A DNA stretch of 64,000 nucleotides from Bos javanicus (Eukaryota; Chordata; Mammalia; Artiodactyla; Bovidae): contig NC_083885.1 of the NCBI RefSeq assembly GCF_032452875.1, forward strand, positions 34,761,925 through 34,825,924, read 5' to 3'. Numbering within the stretch: position 1 is the stretch's first letter; each line of letters starts with the position of its first letter. The notes beneath the pieces were generated by a model that was not told where the DNA came from, did not search any database, and saw nothing but the letters and a program-made list of their open reading frames with translations. Shown here one piece after another: positions 24,460 to 36,393 of the stretch. The position numbers and the translations under genes are program-made.

Positions 24460-27400
24460 ATGAAGCCGGACGGGCCTCGCTTGCGTCTGAGGGCCGTGGC
24501 CTTCGGGTTCTTGCTTCTCCTCGTCCCGGGCCAGGGTGAGGCTCCCGCGCAGGGCAACATAGGGACCGGGGTAGGACTTGGCCAAATTCTGCAGAGGCTG
24601 TGGGGATGGGGGTGGGGATGGGAGAGCGGGTACTGGCGTCCGGGAGGTGGGAGCCGCTGGAGCGCTACAGTAACAGAACCGTGATCCCACGCATCTCTGC
24701 GTCCCCAGAGGCGAGAAAAAGTCTGGCCTGCCCCAGGTCTAGCTACGCTGAGGGGCAAACGGGCTCTAGGGTGTGAGACGCAGCCGGGCGGGGTGGGAAG
24801 TTATTTGGAACATTTCCCTTCTAAGTGTTCGTGGTGGAGCTGGAGCTGATCGGTGATAGCATCAACAATAATAATAACCTTCCTGCCACCGTTTGGCTCT
24901 GAGCGTTGCAACCTTGGCCAGAGGGACGTCCTGACAGCCTCTGAATCTCTCTCCACGGAGCTGTAGGCAAGGTTACTGGCTCAGGCTACAGAGGCCCCCA
25001 TCCCCAGCAGCTACATCTAGCAGAAGAGACTGCCACATCCTCTTCACCCCATGCACCCACCCGAGGTGAGGGTATGCCTTAGCCTTCAGGGCAAAGGTAA
25101 TAGCTCTTTGTGCCAGCCCTTATCAGTAGCTTTTACTGATAAGTAGCTTAGGCTATGTGGGCACAGTACCCGAGCACAGCCCCAGCTCCTGTACCTGCTC
25201 TTGAACCCTGCTGCTGCTGCTGCTAAGTCGCTTCAGTCGTGTCCAACTCTGTGCGACCCCATAGACGGCAGCCCACCAGGCTCCCTCGTCCCTGGGATTC
25301 TCCAGGCAAGAACACCGGAGTGGGTTGCCATTTCCTTCTCCAATGCAGGAAAGTGAAAAGTGAAAGGGAAGTCGCTCAGTCGTGTCCGACTCCCAGCAAC
25401 CCCATGGACTGCAGCCCACCAGGCTCCTCCATCCATGGGACTTTCCAGGCAAGAGCACTGGAGTGGGATGCCGTTGCCTTCTCCGGCTCTTGAACCCTAT
25501 GATCATGTAATTCAGAGGTTCTCTGCCTGTGACACTTGACTATCTTGTCCCCTCCCAGTCCAATCTGCCCAGGAAGGGTCCACACACTCATGACTCCCCC
25601 GTGGCCCACCCCACTGGGCTTCCACCCTGACCCCTTGCTGACCAGACTCTAGGAGGTCCCCGGAATCTTCCAGCACCACAATCTGCTAAGCTTGGCTGAG
25701 GCCTCTTTTTAAACATGTTGCTGTGTTGGATTGGACCCACTTTCAGAGCAGAAGAATTGATAAGTACAGGTGATGGGTCTGTCCCTCTCCTGTTCTACCA
25801 AGTCCTAGCTTTTTGACAGGGACCATCTAGATCTCCAGGGCTTTCCACACACTGCCCAGGAGTTCACCCAAGAATGGGTGTGTGCATGCATCCTTGGTTT
25901 TCACCTAAATGGTCACCCATTGCCTCCCTTTCTGGTCCCGGCTTTTCCACTTCCTGACCCCAGGAGTGACTTCCACACCCCATCGTGGTAGAACTTCTTC
26001 ATCCTGTTTAATGAAAGGCCTTCTCTTCAAGAAGTAAGCATCCTCAATGTAACCAGCCTCTGATCAGGAACATTTTAGCAGGTTTTGTCCTTTGCTATAA
26101 CAAACAACCAGCATTAGAGGCTGGTGGAGGCAGTGAATTACATGGATAGACATTCCATCCCACCAGGAACTAGAGAGCAGCATGTTCCTTGGGAGAATGG
26201 TGGGCCTTCTGACTTGAAAAGGCATTCCTCAATTACCCTCTGTGGAGCGTGAGAATAGCTGCTGACTCTGGCCTCACCCACACTATGTGTCATCAAACAT
26301 GTTAATCCGTGTAAATCTAATACGTATAGGGTAGTACAGTCACGTGAGGCTGTTTTTTGTTTTCTTTCTTTTAAAAAAAATGAACACTTTTTATTATGAA
26401 ACCAGGCTCAGATCTGCCAAATTCTGCAGACAGAACCTGAGCATGCAGGAGGAAAGGCGCCAAGGAGGTGGGAACCGGTGGAGATAGCACCAGAGGAATT
26501 GGGAGCCTGATTGGATACCTCCCTGCACCCTGAGGCACAGAGAGGGTCAGGACTGCCTGAGGTCACATAGCACTGCAGGGCTCCCCATCTGAGGTAGGGA
26601 GAATAGCAGACTCAGTATGCCTTCAACAGTTATCAAGACCTGGGCACCTTAGTTTTGTTTGGATTATCGCCTCTCCTTTGCACTATTATTTGAAGCAAAT
26701 CCCAGACATCACATCACTTGTAAATTTTTTTAATCATGTCCTACTAAAATAAAAGGTATATATCTCTCACAATTTCTTAATGTAATCAAACATCTAGTCA
26801 AACATTGTTTTTTCATGTTATCTCATGATATTTATGACATTTTTTAAAACCACGATTTATATAAGATTCATACTTTAAGAACTGGTAGCTGTGCTTCTTT
26901 TTTTAATAGCAAATTTAAGATATAATTCACATAGCATTTAATATGGTTTGTAGGGACTTCCCTGGTGGCCAGTGACTAAGACTCCATGATCCCAATGCAG
27001 GGGGCACATGTTTGATCCCTGGGCAGGGAACTAGGGACTTCCCTGGTAGCTCATCTGGTGAAGAATCTGCCTGCAATGCAGGAGACCCTGGTTTGATTCC
27101 TGGGTCAAGAAATTCCCCAGGAGCAGGGATAGACTACCCAATCCAGTATGTTTGGGCTTCTCTGGTGGCTCAGATGGTAAAGAATCTGCCCTCGATGAGG
27201 GACACCTGGGTTCGATCCTTGGGTTGGGAAGATCCCCTGAGGGAGAGCATGGCAACCGACTCCGTATTCTTGCCTGGAGAATCCCCATGGATAGAGGAAC
27301 CTGGCGGGCTACGGTCCATGGGGTCGCAGAGTTGGACACAACTGAGCAACTAAGCACAGCACAGCACGGGGAGCTAAATCCCACATGCCATAACTAAAAA

Positions 27401-30400
27401 AGATCCCACATGCCACAACTAAGACCCAGCACAGCCAAAGAAATAAAATAAATAAACACACATTTTAATATGGTTTTTAGTATATTTATGGAGTTTACCA
27501 CATTGATTTCCCTTTGCCCCAACATTTTCTCTCTATGAATATCCCAATTGTGATTTTGTATAAATTGAATCATCCAATATGTGGTGCTTTAGAACTGGCT
27601 TTTTTCACTTAGCATATTTTCAAGGTTCATCTGTGTTGTAGAATGTTTGGTAATTCTTTTTATTGCTGAATAATATATTCTATTGTGTAGATATTGTACA
27701 TTTTATCAATCCATTTATCAGTTGATGGACATTTGGATTCTTTCCACTTTTTGGCTATTATAAATAATCCTGCTATGAACATCCATACCCAAGTTTTTGT
27801 GTGGACATGTTTCCAGTTCTCTTGAGTTTATACCTAGGAGTGGAATTGCTGGGTCATTTGGTAACTCTATGTTTAACTTTTTGAAGAACTACAGGATGTT
27901 TTCCAAAGCACTTGCACCATTTTCCTTTCCCACTGGCAATGTACGAAGGTTCCAGTTTTTCCACATCCTTTCCAACATTTATTATTGCCTGTCTTTTTGA
28001 AGTATTTCGTGAAGCTCAATCTTCAGATTCCTTCTCTGCCTCGCTTCTGTTTTCCTTGTGATTTTGTTGTTGTGTTGAAGAAACTAGTTTATTCTGGAGA
28101 GGATCCCAGAGTTGGGATTTGGGTTATTTTTGTTTGTTTTCTTGAAGTATAGTTGATTTATAATGTTAAGTTAGTTTCAGGTGTACAGTAAAGTGGTTCA
28201 GTGATAAACATATTCATATTCTTTTCCCTTATAGATTATTATGAGATATTGAGTAGAGTTCCCTGTGCTGTATAAGGGCTCTAGGCCCTTGTTGGTTATT
28301 TTATATATAGTAGTGTGTATATTGGCGAAGGCAATGGCAACCCACTCCAGTACTCTTGCCTGGAAAATCCCATGGATGGAGGAACCTGGTAGGCTGCAGT
28401 CCATGGGGTCGCTAAGAGTCGGACACGACTGAGCGATTTCACTTTCACTTTTCACTTTCATGCATTGGAGGAGGAAATGGCAACCCACTCCAGTGTTCTT
28501 GCCTGGAGAATCCCATGGACGGAGAAGCCTGGCAGGCTGCAGTCCATGGGGTCGCACAGAGTCGGACATGACTGAAGCGAATTAGCAGCAGCAGCAGCAG
28601 CAGCAGCAGCAGTGCATATATGTTAATCCCAAACTCCTAATTTATTCCTCCCCCCTTTTTCCTTTTGGTAACCATAAATTTGTTTTCTGTGTCCCTGAAT
28701 CTGTTTCTGTTTTGTTCATTTGTATCATTTTTTAAATTCTACATATAACAGAGTTTGGATTTTGCTGGTATGGTGTCTTTTAACTGTTTCTCTGCCCCCT
28801 GTGTGCCTGTAAATTTGTATTTATATTCTAGAGTCTCAATCAAATTCAGATTTTACGTTTTGCTTTGTTTTGTTTAGGGTCAAGACTGCTTCATATGCAG
28901 TACAATGGACTTCCAATAGAAAACATACAATGTCTGATTGTCTTGCTTTCTGTGACAAAATAAGTTGCTGACATCACATTCAGGTTTCAGTATGCGTTTC
29001 TCTTAGCATGATTGAGACAAATATCTCCTCATTTGTGTAAAAGCTATTTATTGGTATTCCTCATTCTATCTGAATATGCACTTTCACCATTTCATGTTCT
29101 TTTGCCAAATGTACGTTGCTGTCATCTTTCTTATTTATAGAATTTTTTATCTATTAGGAATTTCAGCTCCCCAACTGTTAGGTGACTTTCTTTCTTTTTT
29201 TAAATTTTTAAACTTTTATTTTCAAAGAGCTAGTATTGTTTCTGCATAAGGTAGATGTGCTGGACGATCCATTTAAGCAAGTCCAGTTAGTCCAACTTAA
29301 CGACGCTGATGTCCTTCGCATACTGGTGGAAACGCTGGCGGCACATTTTGAGGCCGTATTTTTGGATCAGACCATGGTGGTTTGAGCAGACCCAGCAAGA
29401 GCGAGAACTCTGGCCGAATTTTCTCTGATGGATCCAATAGAGCTGCTGGTGGCCCATGTTGCTTTCTTGGCTGCAATGAGGCAAAGGTGTTAGGTGACTC
29501 TCAATCTCTTCCTGGTTGCCAGATCCCTTTAGCAGGGCGGGCTGTGCTTTCTAATGTTCTAGACACAGCTGCCCTTTCCTCTGTAGTTCTCCTCATAACA
29601 TCACTCTTTATTTGGGGAATACTTTATGTCATTCTTGCCACCTGGAATGTGAGATCCTTAAGGACAAGAATCTTGTCTGTCTGATTCCTACAGTTCTCCT
29701 GCTGCTCCTAGGCCTGCACACAGTGAGTGGAAGGGACACTCTCACCCCCATCAAGCTCATATGGCTATTTGAGGCTCCTGGGGCTAAACCATGATGCCAA
29801 GCCCCAGAGAGGTACACTGAGCCTGATGGAAAAGGCTGGAGCAGTAAAGGCAGTGGGGGCAGGACAGAATTACAGGCAGGGAGTCTGTAAAGCAAGTATT
29901 GGTAGATCAGTGTCCCTTGAGCTGAGCTGAGGACAGGAAGGAGGTGAAAACATCAACAGTCTGGGAGGGCAGCTGAATGGGGAGACCCAACCCTGATGTC
30001 CATCTCTCTGCCCACAGGCCAGGACTCTACCCGCCCTGTCCGAACCACACACACAGGGAAGGTACAGGGGAGCCTTGTCTACGTGAATAATGCTGATGTG
30101 GGGGTCCACACCTTCTTGGGAATTCCCTTTGCCAAGCCACCTGTAGGGCCGCTGCGATTTGCACCCCCGGAGCCCCCAGAATCTTGGAGTGGTGTAAAGG
30201 ATGGGACTTCCCAGCCAGCCAAGTAAGCAGGAGGTCCGGGAACTTTAGGCCCTGGTATAGAGGGTACTCTTGAGCTCTGGGCCAGGTTGCAGTTGTTATT
30301 TCATCTAAGCCACAGCCAGTTTTCCTTCTGAGTTTGATGGATATTCGAATGCATTTTTCCGATAAGCATGCTGAAGCTTGAAAGAGCAAAGTAACTTTCC

Positions 30401-33400
30401 CAGACTGAGGGCTTAGCACTCAAAAGAGCATTAGATCTACATGCTGAAGGGACAAGCAGGGACATGTAACTCCCTAAGTTTTAATCATACCAAGTGATCT
30501 CTGACACCAGAGAAAGTGGCTCTGAAAGAGGTTTGACCCTTGTAGGAGCTCCTGATTCTAGCAGCTCATACTGTAGATTCCCAAGGAGTGGCAGACCTGA
30601 GTCTTCACAGTCACTGTGCCAACCAACAGGGCCAGGTGCCACAACTGCAACCTGGCCCAGAGCTCAAGGAATTGACCAAGGAATGTGTGAATGTTCTTGC
30701 AGCTGGAAACTTTGAGGGAGAGATGAGGTTTTCTGAGAGATTGACTTGAGGTTTTTAAAGGACATTGCACTGCTCTTCTCTTGAGAAATTAAGCCATTCA
30801 TTTTGGCAGCACATGTGTACGGGCTACTCCCCTGTCCCAGGTGTGTGTGAGTACAGGGATATGGTGGTGAATGTCAACACAGGCAACCAACAGTTCTCAT
30901 AGAGGCCCTCAAGAGTCAAGATTTCTCAGCCTCAGGAGGATAGTATCCAAGGCCCTCATAAACTTGAGGCTTCCCTGGAAGACGGGGCTCCATTCCAGCT
31001 TTCCCAGAGTCTGTGGACTGTAACCTGGTGCAAAGGTCCTTTAAGGAGGGATCACATGTAAGTGGGGCATCAGAGAAAGTTGGACCAAGTAGCTGGGAGT
31101 AAATCGGGGCCCAGAATCTGGTTACAGCTACTGCACAGCCCCAGGACTAACTGCCTGCCACCACCAGGTGTCCGCAGGACGCCGACGGCATGAAAACCAT
31201 GAAACTATGGAATGTGACCCTGCCTTCTACCTCCATGTCTGAAGATTGTCTGTACCTCAACATCCACACACCTGCCTATTCCCATGAGGGCTCCAATCTG
31301 CCTGTGAGTGCCAGGACATAACTGGGTGAGGGGTGGGAGGATGTTTCTTCTGCAAGAAGATTGAAAAGGACAAGATCAGCTTGAGCCCCACTGCACATGG
31401 ACCCTGTTAAGACACAGTGCTTCTTACCCAGCGTGGATGGCCGACCCTTCGGCACAGGGTCACAAAACCCTGGCTGCTCTCAGAGGTCAGAAACTGTGTC
31501 CCTAGGAGGGACCGTGGACTCACCCAACCAACTCATACCCAGGACCCAGTCAGGTACCTAGGTGCCTAAGGCCTGCACTTTGAGGTGGCCAGAGACCCCA
31601 GTCTTGGATTATCCATTGGGCCAGTGAGAATGGAGTACTCTTTTAATTAATGTGCATGCATGTAAGGTGATCAGAGAAACACTCCTTTTCTTTCCACCTC
31701 AGAGGGTTCTGGGGGAAATGGGGCCAGGCTCTGGTAAGTGGGACAGGCCTTACATGTGGGAGGTGGGTTTTCCTGATAGAACGTGGGTCACCTTCAGTCC
31801 AGGTAATGAATACACTACTGTGTCTTGCCAGAGTTCTGTCCATGTGGTTAGGTGAGCAGAGTCAAAGTGGTGGTTAGTTTAGGTAGCAGCCCTGGTGGGG
31901 TTTAGGGCCAGGTGGGAGCCACATGGTAACTATACCTCGGATTCCCCAGGTGATGGTGTGGATCCATGGTGGCGGGCTTGCCCTGGGCATGGCATCCATG
32001 TATGACGGCTCTGCACTGGCAGCCTTTGGAGACGTGGTGGTGGTCGTTATCCAGTACCGCCTGGGTTTGCTGGGCTTCTTCAGGTGAGTCTGGGGTTGGG
32101 CTGGGCTGGGCAACGTGGACTGATGGAGCTAGGACAGCCCCATGACCCTCATCCTTGCCACCTCTCAGCACTGGAGACAAGCACGCAACTGGCAACTGGG
32201 GCTACCTGGATCAAGTGGCCGCACTGCGCTGGGTCCAGCAGAATATCGCCTACTTTGGAGGCGACCCTGGCCGTGTCACAATTTTTGGCGAGTCTGCGGG
32301 TGGCATAAGCGTGTCTTTGCATGTCATATCCCCCATGTCCCAAGGACTCTTCCATGGCGCCATCATGGAGAGTGGCGTGGCCCTGCTGCCTGGCCTCACC
32401 ATCAACTCATCTGACAAGGTCGCCAAAGTGAGTGCCCTCACCCGTGGAAAGCCCAGACCTGCTCCCTGCATTTCTTAGCCCTCAGCCCATTATGCTGTCT
32501 GTTAAGTGGAGATAACAGGGACTCCCCTGCCATCAGAGGACCTTGGGAACAGCCATCTACCTGGGGATTGTTCAGGGGTCAGAATTCACAGGACTCTGTC
32601 AGCTCAGAGGCTGAGTGTGTTCCGTGGCCCATAGAACTTCTGCCCTGGGACCCCCATCAGAGGCAGGACCATCTAGGAAAGTGGGATGGCACCCACCACC
32701 GCCCCCCCCAGCTGAGTCCTCTGAGCAACAGGGAGGTTGGGACAATTTCAACCCTGTAGAAATCCATTCACAATACTCTGTGAGATTTGGGGGTACACCT
32801 GCCTGCACCTGGGGCATTGGGCATACCTCTCTCCCCTACCTGGAAGGATGAGCCGACCACTGCCTGATCTCTTCACAGGTGGTAGCCAACCTGTCTGCCT
32901 GTGGCCAGGTTGACTCAGAGGCCCTGGTGGACTGCCTGCGGCACAAGAATGAAGAGGAGGTTCTGGCCATCAACAAGGTTTGGCTGAATGGATGTGGCTT
33001 TGAAGGGAGGGGCAATCAGGTGTGCGGCAGGCAAGCCTGGGTACCCTTCACTGTCACGGGCAAGTTTTTCTAGCTCCACACTGTGGTGTCCTTATAGCCC
33101 TCTTACAGGAGCCTCCTGTAAGCCTCCCTTACAGGAGATGAGGTGCGAATTGAGACCAGGCCATGTTGAGGCAGATGTAGGACCTTCTGGGGTGGGTGTG
33201 AGCATCCTGGGATGAACCAGGAAGGGGTGCATGATGTCTGTGGCATCAGAAAGTGTCTGCGACCTGACCTTGAGGATCCTTAGCTCGTCAAGATCATCCC
33301 CGGCGTGGTGGATGGGATCTTCCTGCCCAAGCACCCCCTGGAGCTGCTGGCCTCTGACGACTTTCAACCTGTCCCCAGCATCATTGGTGTCAACAATGAT

Positions 33401-36163
33401 GAGTATGGTTGGATCATCCCCTTGGTGAGGCCCACTCCCAAGCCTCCAGGTGCCTGGGAGCCCATCCAATGGGAAGTCCTCAGGGCTTCATAGTTCTGGG
33501 CCCATCCTATTTCCAACTTGAGTCTCTCCCACCACCCAGAGCGTGAACAATTCTGACACTAGGAGGGAAATAAGCAGAGAGTCCGTGAGGAATGCCTTGC
33601 AGGAATTGTCAACAATGACGGTGAGGTTCTTGTGGACCTGCCCTCATGGGAAGGGGTTCCTTTCCTATCCCAAGGCACGGGGAACCCATCACCCAGATAT
33701 CCTGTCTATGCAATACCTGCCCCCACCCCCACCAGAGCTTGGTCCCTGTCCTCAGTTCCCAATCCCAACCCAGAATCCATCTCCCACCTCTGCCCCTGCT
33801 GCCTCCCGGCCCCTGCCAGCCTGCCTAACCTGACTCCCTCATCCACCTGGGGCAGACTATGCCTCCTGAGTTTGGTGAGCTGTTGATGGAGGAGTACATA
33901 GAGGACAGTGAAGACCACCAGACCCTCCAAAACCAGCTCCATGAGATTATGGGGGACTACCTTTTTGTGATCCCTGCACTCCAAGTAGCAATGTTTCATC
34001 GTAAGTACATCTGTAACTAAGGCCAGACTGGCAGGGGGGCAGCTTGGAGCTGCAGGTGTCAGGGGAGGTCTACCAGTGTCCAGGTCCCCACCCATATATA
34101 TTTATTGGGCCCCAGGTGCCAGGCACTTGAGATCCTTCATCTCGGTAAATCCTCATGGCTAGTCTAAGAGACAGACATTTATCCCATTTTACAGAAGAGG
34201 AAAAGAGTTCAGTGACCTTCAGTGACTTGCCCAAGACCACACCCTAGGAAGTTCCAAGGCCACGATTTGAACCCAGGCCCTTCCCACTGCCGTTGCTCCA
34301 GCGTGGGATTCCCTCACCCCATTGTCCAGATTCCAACCATCTTTGGACCTAGCTATGTCATCACCATGGATCATGCAGGAAGGCTCCCAGTGAGGGGCCG
34401 CCATGTCATGGCCCATCTGCCCTACCTCCCCAGGTTCCCACGCCCCCGTCTACTTCTACGAGTTCCAACATCAGTCCAGCTTCTTCAAGGATGTCAGGCC
34501 GAGCTCTGTGAGGGCGGACCATGGAGATGAGGTTCTCTTCCTCTTCAGGAATGAGCAAAGTGAGTCATCCTGGGTGGGGCTCCTTGTTCCCAGGATGTGG
34601 GATGCTCGCTGAGACCCTGGGTGAGGGCAATCATGAGAAAACTAAGGCTCTGAGAGAGGACGGGATCAGGTGTCCAAGATCTGACAGATGGAAAGACTGA
34701 GCTCCAGGGACTTCCCTGATGGTCCAGTGGTTAAGACTCTACACTCCTGATGCAGGGGGCACAGGTTCAATCCCTGGCTGGGAAACTACGGTCCCGCATG
34801 CTGCAGGTACAAAAAAGAAAAGGAAATTTTAAAAAAGAAGACGAAGAAGAAAAGGAAAGGGAAAAAAAAACTGAGCTTGGAGTCCAGGACTCTTCAGACC
34901 AGAACCTATACTCCATCTCTCCCCACCCTGATTTTAGGTGTCTGGCATGGGTGCAGAGAACATATTTCAAAGGCATTTCTCTCTCTCTCTCTTTTTTTTT
35001 TTCCCTTCCTCCCTACCCTTCTTTTTCCTATTTATTTATTTATTTTTTAAAATCACTCAGTCATGTCCAACTCTTTGTGACCCCACGGACTATACAGTCC
35101 ATGGAATTCTCCAGGCCAGAATACTGGAGTGGGTAGCTGTTCCCTTCTCCAGGGGATCTTCCCAACCCCAGGTATTGAATCCAGGTCTCCCTCATTGCAG
35201 ATGAATTCTTTACCAGCTGAGCCACCAGGGAAGCCCTCCTATTTATTTTTTAAATCTCTTCCAGTGTCAGAAGAAGAGAGCCTTCTAGGTCAGGGTTGAA
35301 CCCAGTGTCGGGTCAGCCAGAGGCCGGGATGAATATATGGGGCTTGGGCAAGGACAGGGCCTGGGGATCGGGCAGAGCTGAAGGCTGGGGATGACAGGGC
35401 AGAGCCTGGGATGGTGGGGAGACGGGGGAATGACCCACGTGCCGGACTGAACTGCCCTGACCTGGACCCTTGTCTTCTTGCTCTGTAGTCCAATTCACGG
35501 AGGAGGAGGAGCTGCTGAGCAGGAAGATGATCAAGTATTGGGCCAACTTTGCTCGAAATCAGTGAGATGTCACACCCCTACTTTAACCCCATGGTGGGGA
35601 GGGCAGGGCCTGGAATCCATTTGGGGCTCCCCTCATCTGTCTACGGTGACTCATGAGTGTATGTGTCCTTCATTGCATGGCCCCCTCCCCAGCTCCAAGA
35701 TCCTCTTGGACACTCTTTCCATCTCTGGGTGACCTGGATGGTGGGGGGAGGGGCAGTGACAGTGCTGTTACCTACAGAACCTCCCTCTGTCAGGAAGGAA
35801 CAAAGGCTGCCCTGCCTCCTGTAGAACTGATGCTCTAGTGGGAGGTGGTTTCTTTCTTTCCTACTTCTAGAAACCTCCCCTCTCATTCCCCAAGCCCTGT
35901 TTGGTTGCCTTGCCTGACCTGTCAGGGTGCTTGGATCTGAGCTTGGTAGGACTCAGAGTGACCCTCATGTCTACAGGAACCCCAATGGTGAGGGTCTGCC
36001 CCACTGGCCGATGTTCGACCAGGAGGACCAATACATGCAGCTGAACACGCAGCCTGCAGTGGGCCGGGCCCTGAAGGCCCACAGGCTCCAGTTCTGGATG
36101 AAGACCCTACCCCAGAAGACACAGGAGCTAATGGAGACCAAGGAGAAGCACACAGAACTATAG
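24460..36163 (+). CDS. CES2: Carboxylesterase 2
   Basis: Twelve coding exons: 24460-24535, 30018-30222, 31168-31303, 31950-32083, 32169-32427, 32879-32977, 33284-33424, 33540-33620, 33856-34000, 34434-34559, 35489-35561, 35977-36163. They join in phase to 553 residues; human CES2 is about 559 in its short form, from memory. A signal peptide (core AFGFLLLLVPG) opens the protein. The oxyanion-hole HGG is in exon 4. The nucleophile elbow GESAGG puts Ser at 226, the acidic residue is Glu343 (GVNNDEYGW) and the base is His455 (ADHGDE). The C-terminus HTEL is the ER retrieval signal. The enzyme hydrolyses esters with a small acyl and large alcohol group, including prodrugs, in intestine and liver ER. 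The exon 6 donor (gtttgg, 32978) is weaker than the others. Start chosen at 24460 because the signal peptide begins there. Confidence 0.96.
25206..25486 (-). mobile_element. BovA2 dimeric SINE
   Basis: Two head-to-tail A units on the minus strand in CES2 intron 1, bordered at 25206-25220 by a short (CTG)n run that is the complement of the element's AGC-rich 3' tail. Confidence 0.92.
26953..27465 (+). mobile_element. CHR-type SINE split by Bov-tA insertions
   Basis: The CHR head and body lie at 26953-27032, and its 3' part (gggagctaaatcccacatgc and tail) resumes at 27367-27465. Between them sit Bov-tA sequences at 27033-27366 that restart their head near 27150, suggesting two successive Bov-tA insertions. 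Confidence 0.8.
27033..27366 (+). mobile_element. Bov-tA SINE pair nested in a CHR SINE
   Basis: A partial Bov-tA head and body (27033-27150) is followed by a complete copy (about 27151-27366) in the same orientation. The complete copy ends in a short (CACAG)n-like tail. Confidence 0.8.
28130..28880 (-). mobile_element. L1-type 3' region fragment, interrupted by BovA2
   Basis: AT-rich artiodactyl L1-like sequence, recognised from plus-strand wording such as agttgatttataatgttaag and cccaaactcctaatttattc. It is split by the BovA2 element at 28324-28613. Family assignment is from memory only. Confidence 0.55.
28324..28613 (+). mobile_element. BovA2 dimeric SINE with (AGC)n tail
   Basis: Two tandem A units on the plus strand in CES2 intron 1. 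They end in a run of about eight AGC triplets (28588-28613), a likely polymorphic microsatellite. Confidence 0.92.
29197..29480 (-). pseudogene. RPS29 processed retrocopy
   Basis: A minus-strand, intronless copy of ribosomal protein S29 in CES2 intron 1. The frame at 29287-29457 is open for all 56 codons, starting MGHQQLYW and ending YAKDISVVKLD. It keeps the RPS29 3' untranslated region, with AATAAAAG and an oligo-A stretch near 29197-29222, the mark of reverse transcription. About ten residues differ from the remembered mammalian protein. Three zinc-ligand cysteines remain (21, 24, 39) but the fourth (42) is Arg. It lies antisense to CES2. Probably not functional, since the zinc site is broken, but not truncated. 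Confidence 0.93.
29560..29700. repeat. L2-type LINE remnant
   Basis: The wording (accTGGAATGTGAGATCCTTAAGGACAAG) is the usual 3' region of mammalian L2, diverged and truncated, in CES2 intron 1 next to the RPS29 retrocopy. Confidence 0.5.
30269..30668. repeat. Perfect 28-bp inverted repeat in CES2 intron 2
   Basis: Arms 30269-30296 and 30641-30668 are exact reverse complements, with mismatches immediately outside on both sides, and are separated by 344 bases. The arm begins CTTGAGCTCTGGGCCAGG. No known mobile element was recognised in the loop. Confidence 0.85.
34120..34310 (-). repeat. MIR-type SINE remnant in CES2 intron 9
   Basis: Typical MIR wording, such as cattttacagaagaggaaa and gtgacttgcccaagaccaca, lies between exon 9 (ends 34000) and exon 10 (starts 34434). 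Confidence 0.7.
34706..34870 (+). mobile_element. CHR-type SINE
   Basis: Plus-strand copy in CES2 intron 10, with a long purine-rich A/G tail (34807-34870). Confidence 0.88.
35048..35237 (-). mobile_element. Bov-tA SINE
   Basis: Minus-strand copy in CES2 intron 10, 250 bases before exon 11, preceded by a (TTTA)n run at 35030-35046. Confidence 0.9.
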
Positions 36164-36387
36164 TTTCCTGCATCTGGGGGTGGGGGGTTGGGGGCTTGAG
36201 TATAGGTGGGGCTCTGCCAGATGTGCCCACACATGCCCAGTGAGGAGCCAGCAGTTTTTTCTTTCATTCACACAGCCATTCATTCATTCATTGATTCTTC
36301 TACCCATCTATCCTCCCGGAAACCTTGAAGAACCAACTGCCTGATGTTCCCAAGCCTGCCACGGGTCCTCTCTTCTCAGACACAATC

Positions 36388-36393
36388 AATAAA
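36388..36393 (+). terminator. CES2 polyadenylation signal
   Basis: AATAAA 225 bases after the CES2 stop codon, in non-repetitive sequence. Confidence 0.85.

Larger units (their letters stand above)
26885..28020 (-). mobile_element. L1 LINE 3' fragment, interrupted
   Basis: Minus-strand L1 remnant in CES2 intron 1. It is recognised from the plus-strand wording of the L1 3' region (gtggaattgctgggtcat; cagttgatggacatttgga). It is split by the CHR/Bov-tA insertion at 26953-27465. Confidence 0.8.

Noticed and set aside
28588..28613. CRISPR-like or functional triplet array
   Set aside because: It is the (AGC)n tail of a BovA2 SINE. No spaced direct repeats of CRISPR type exist in this vertebrate window.
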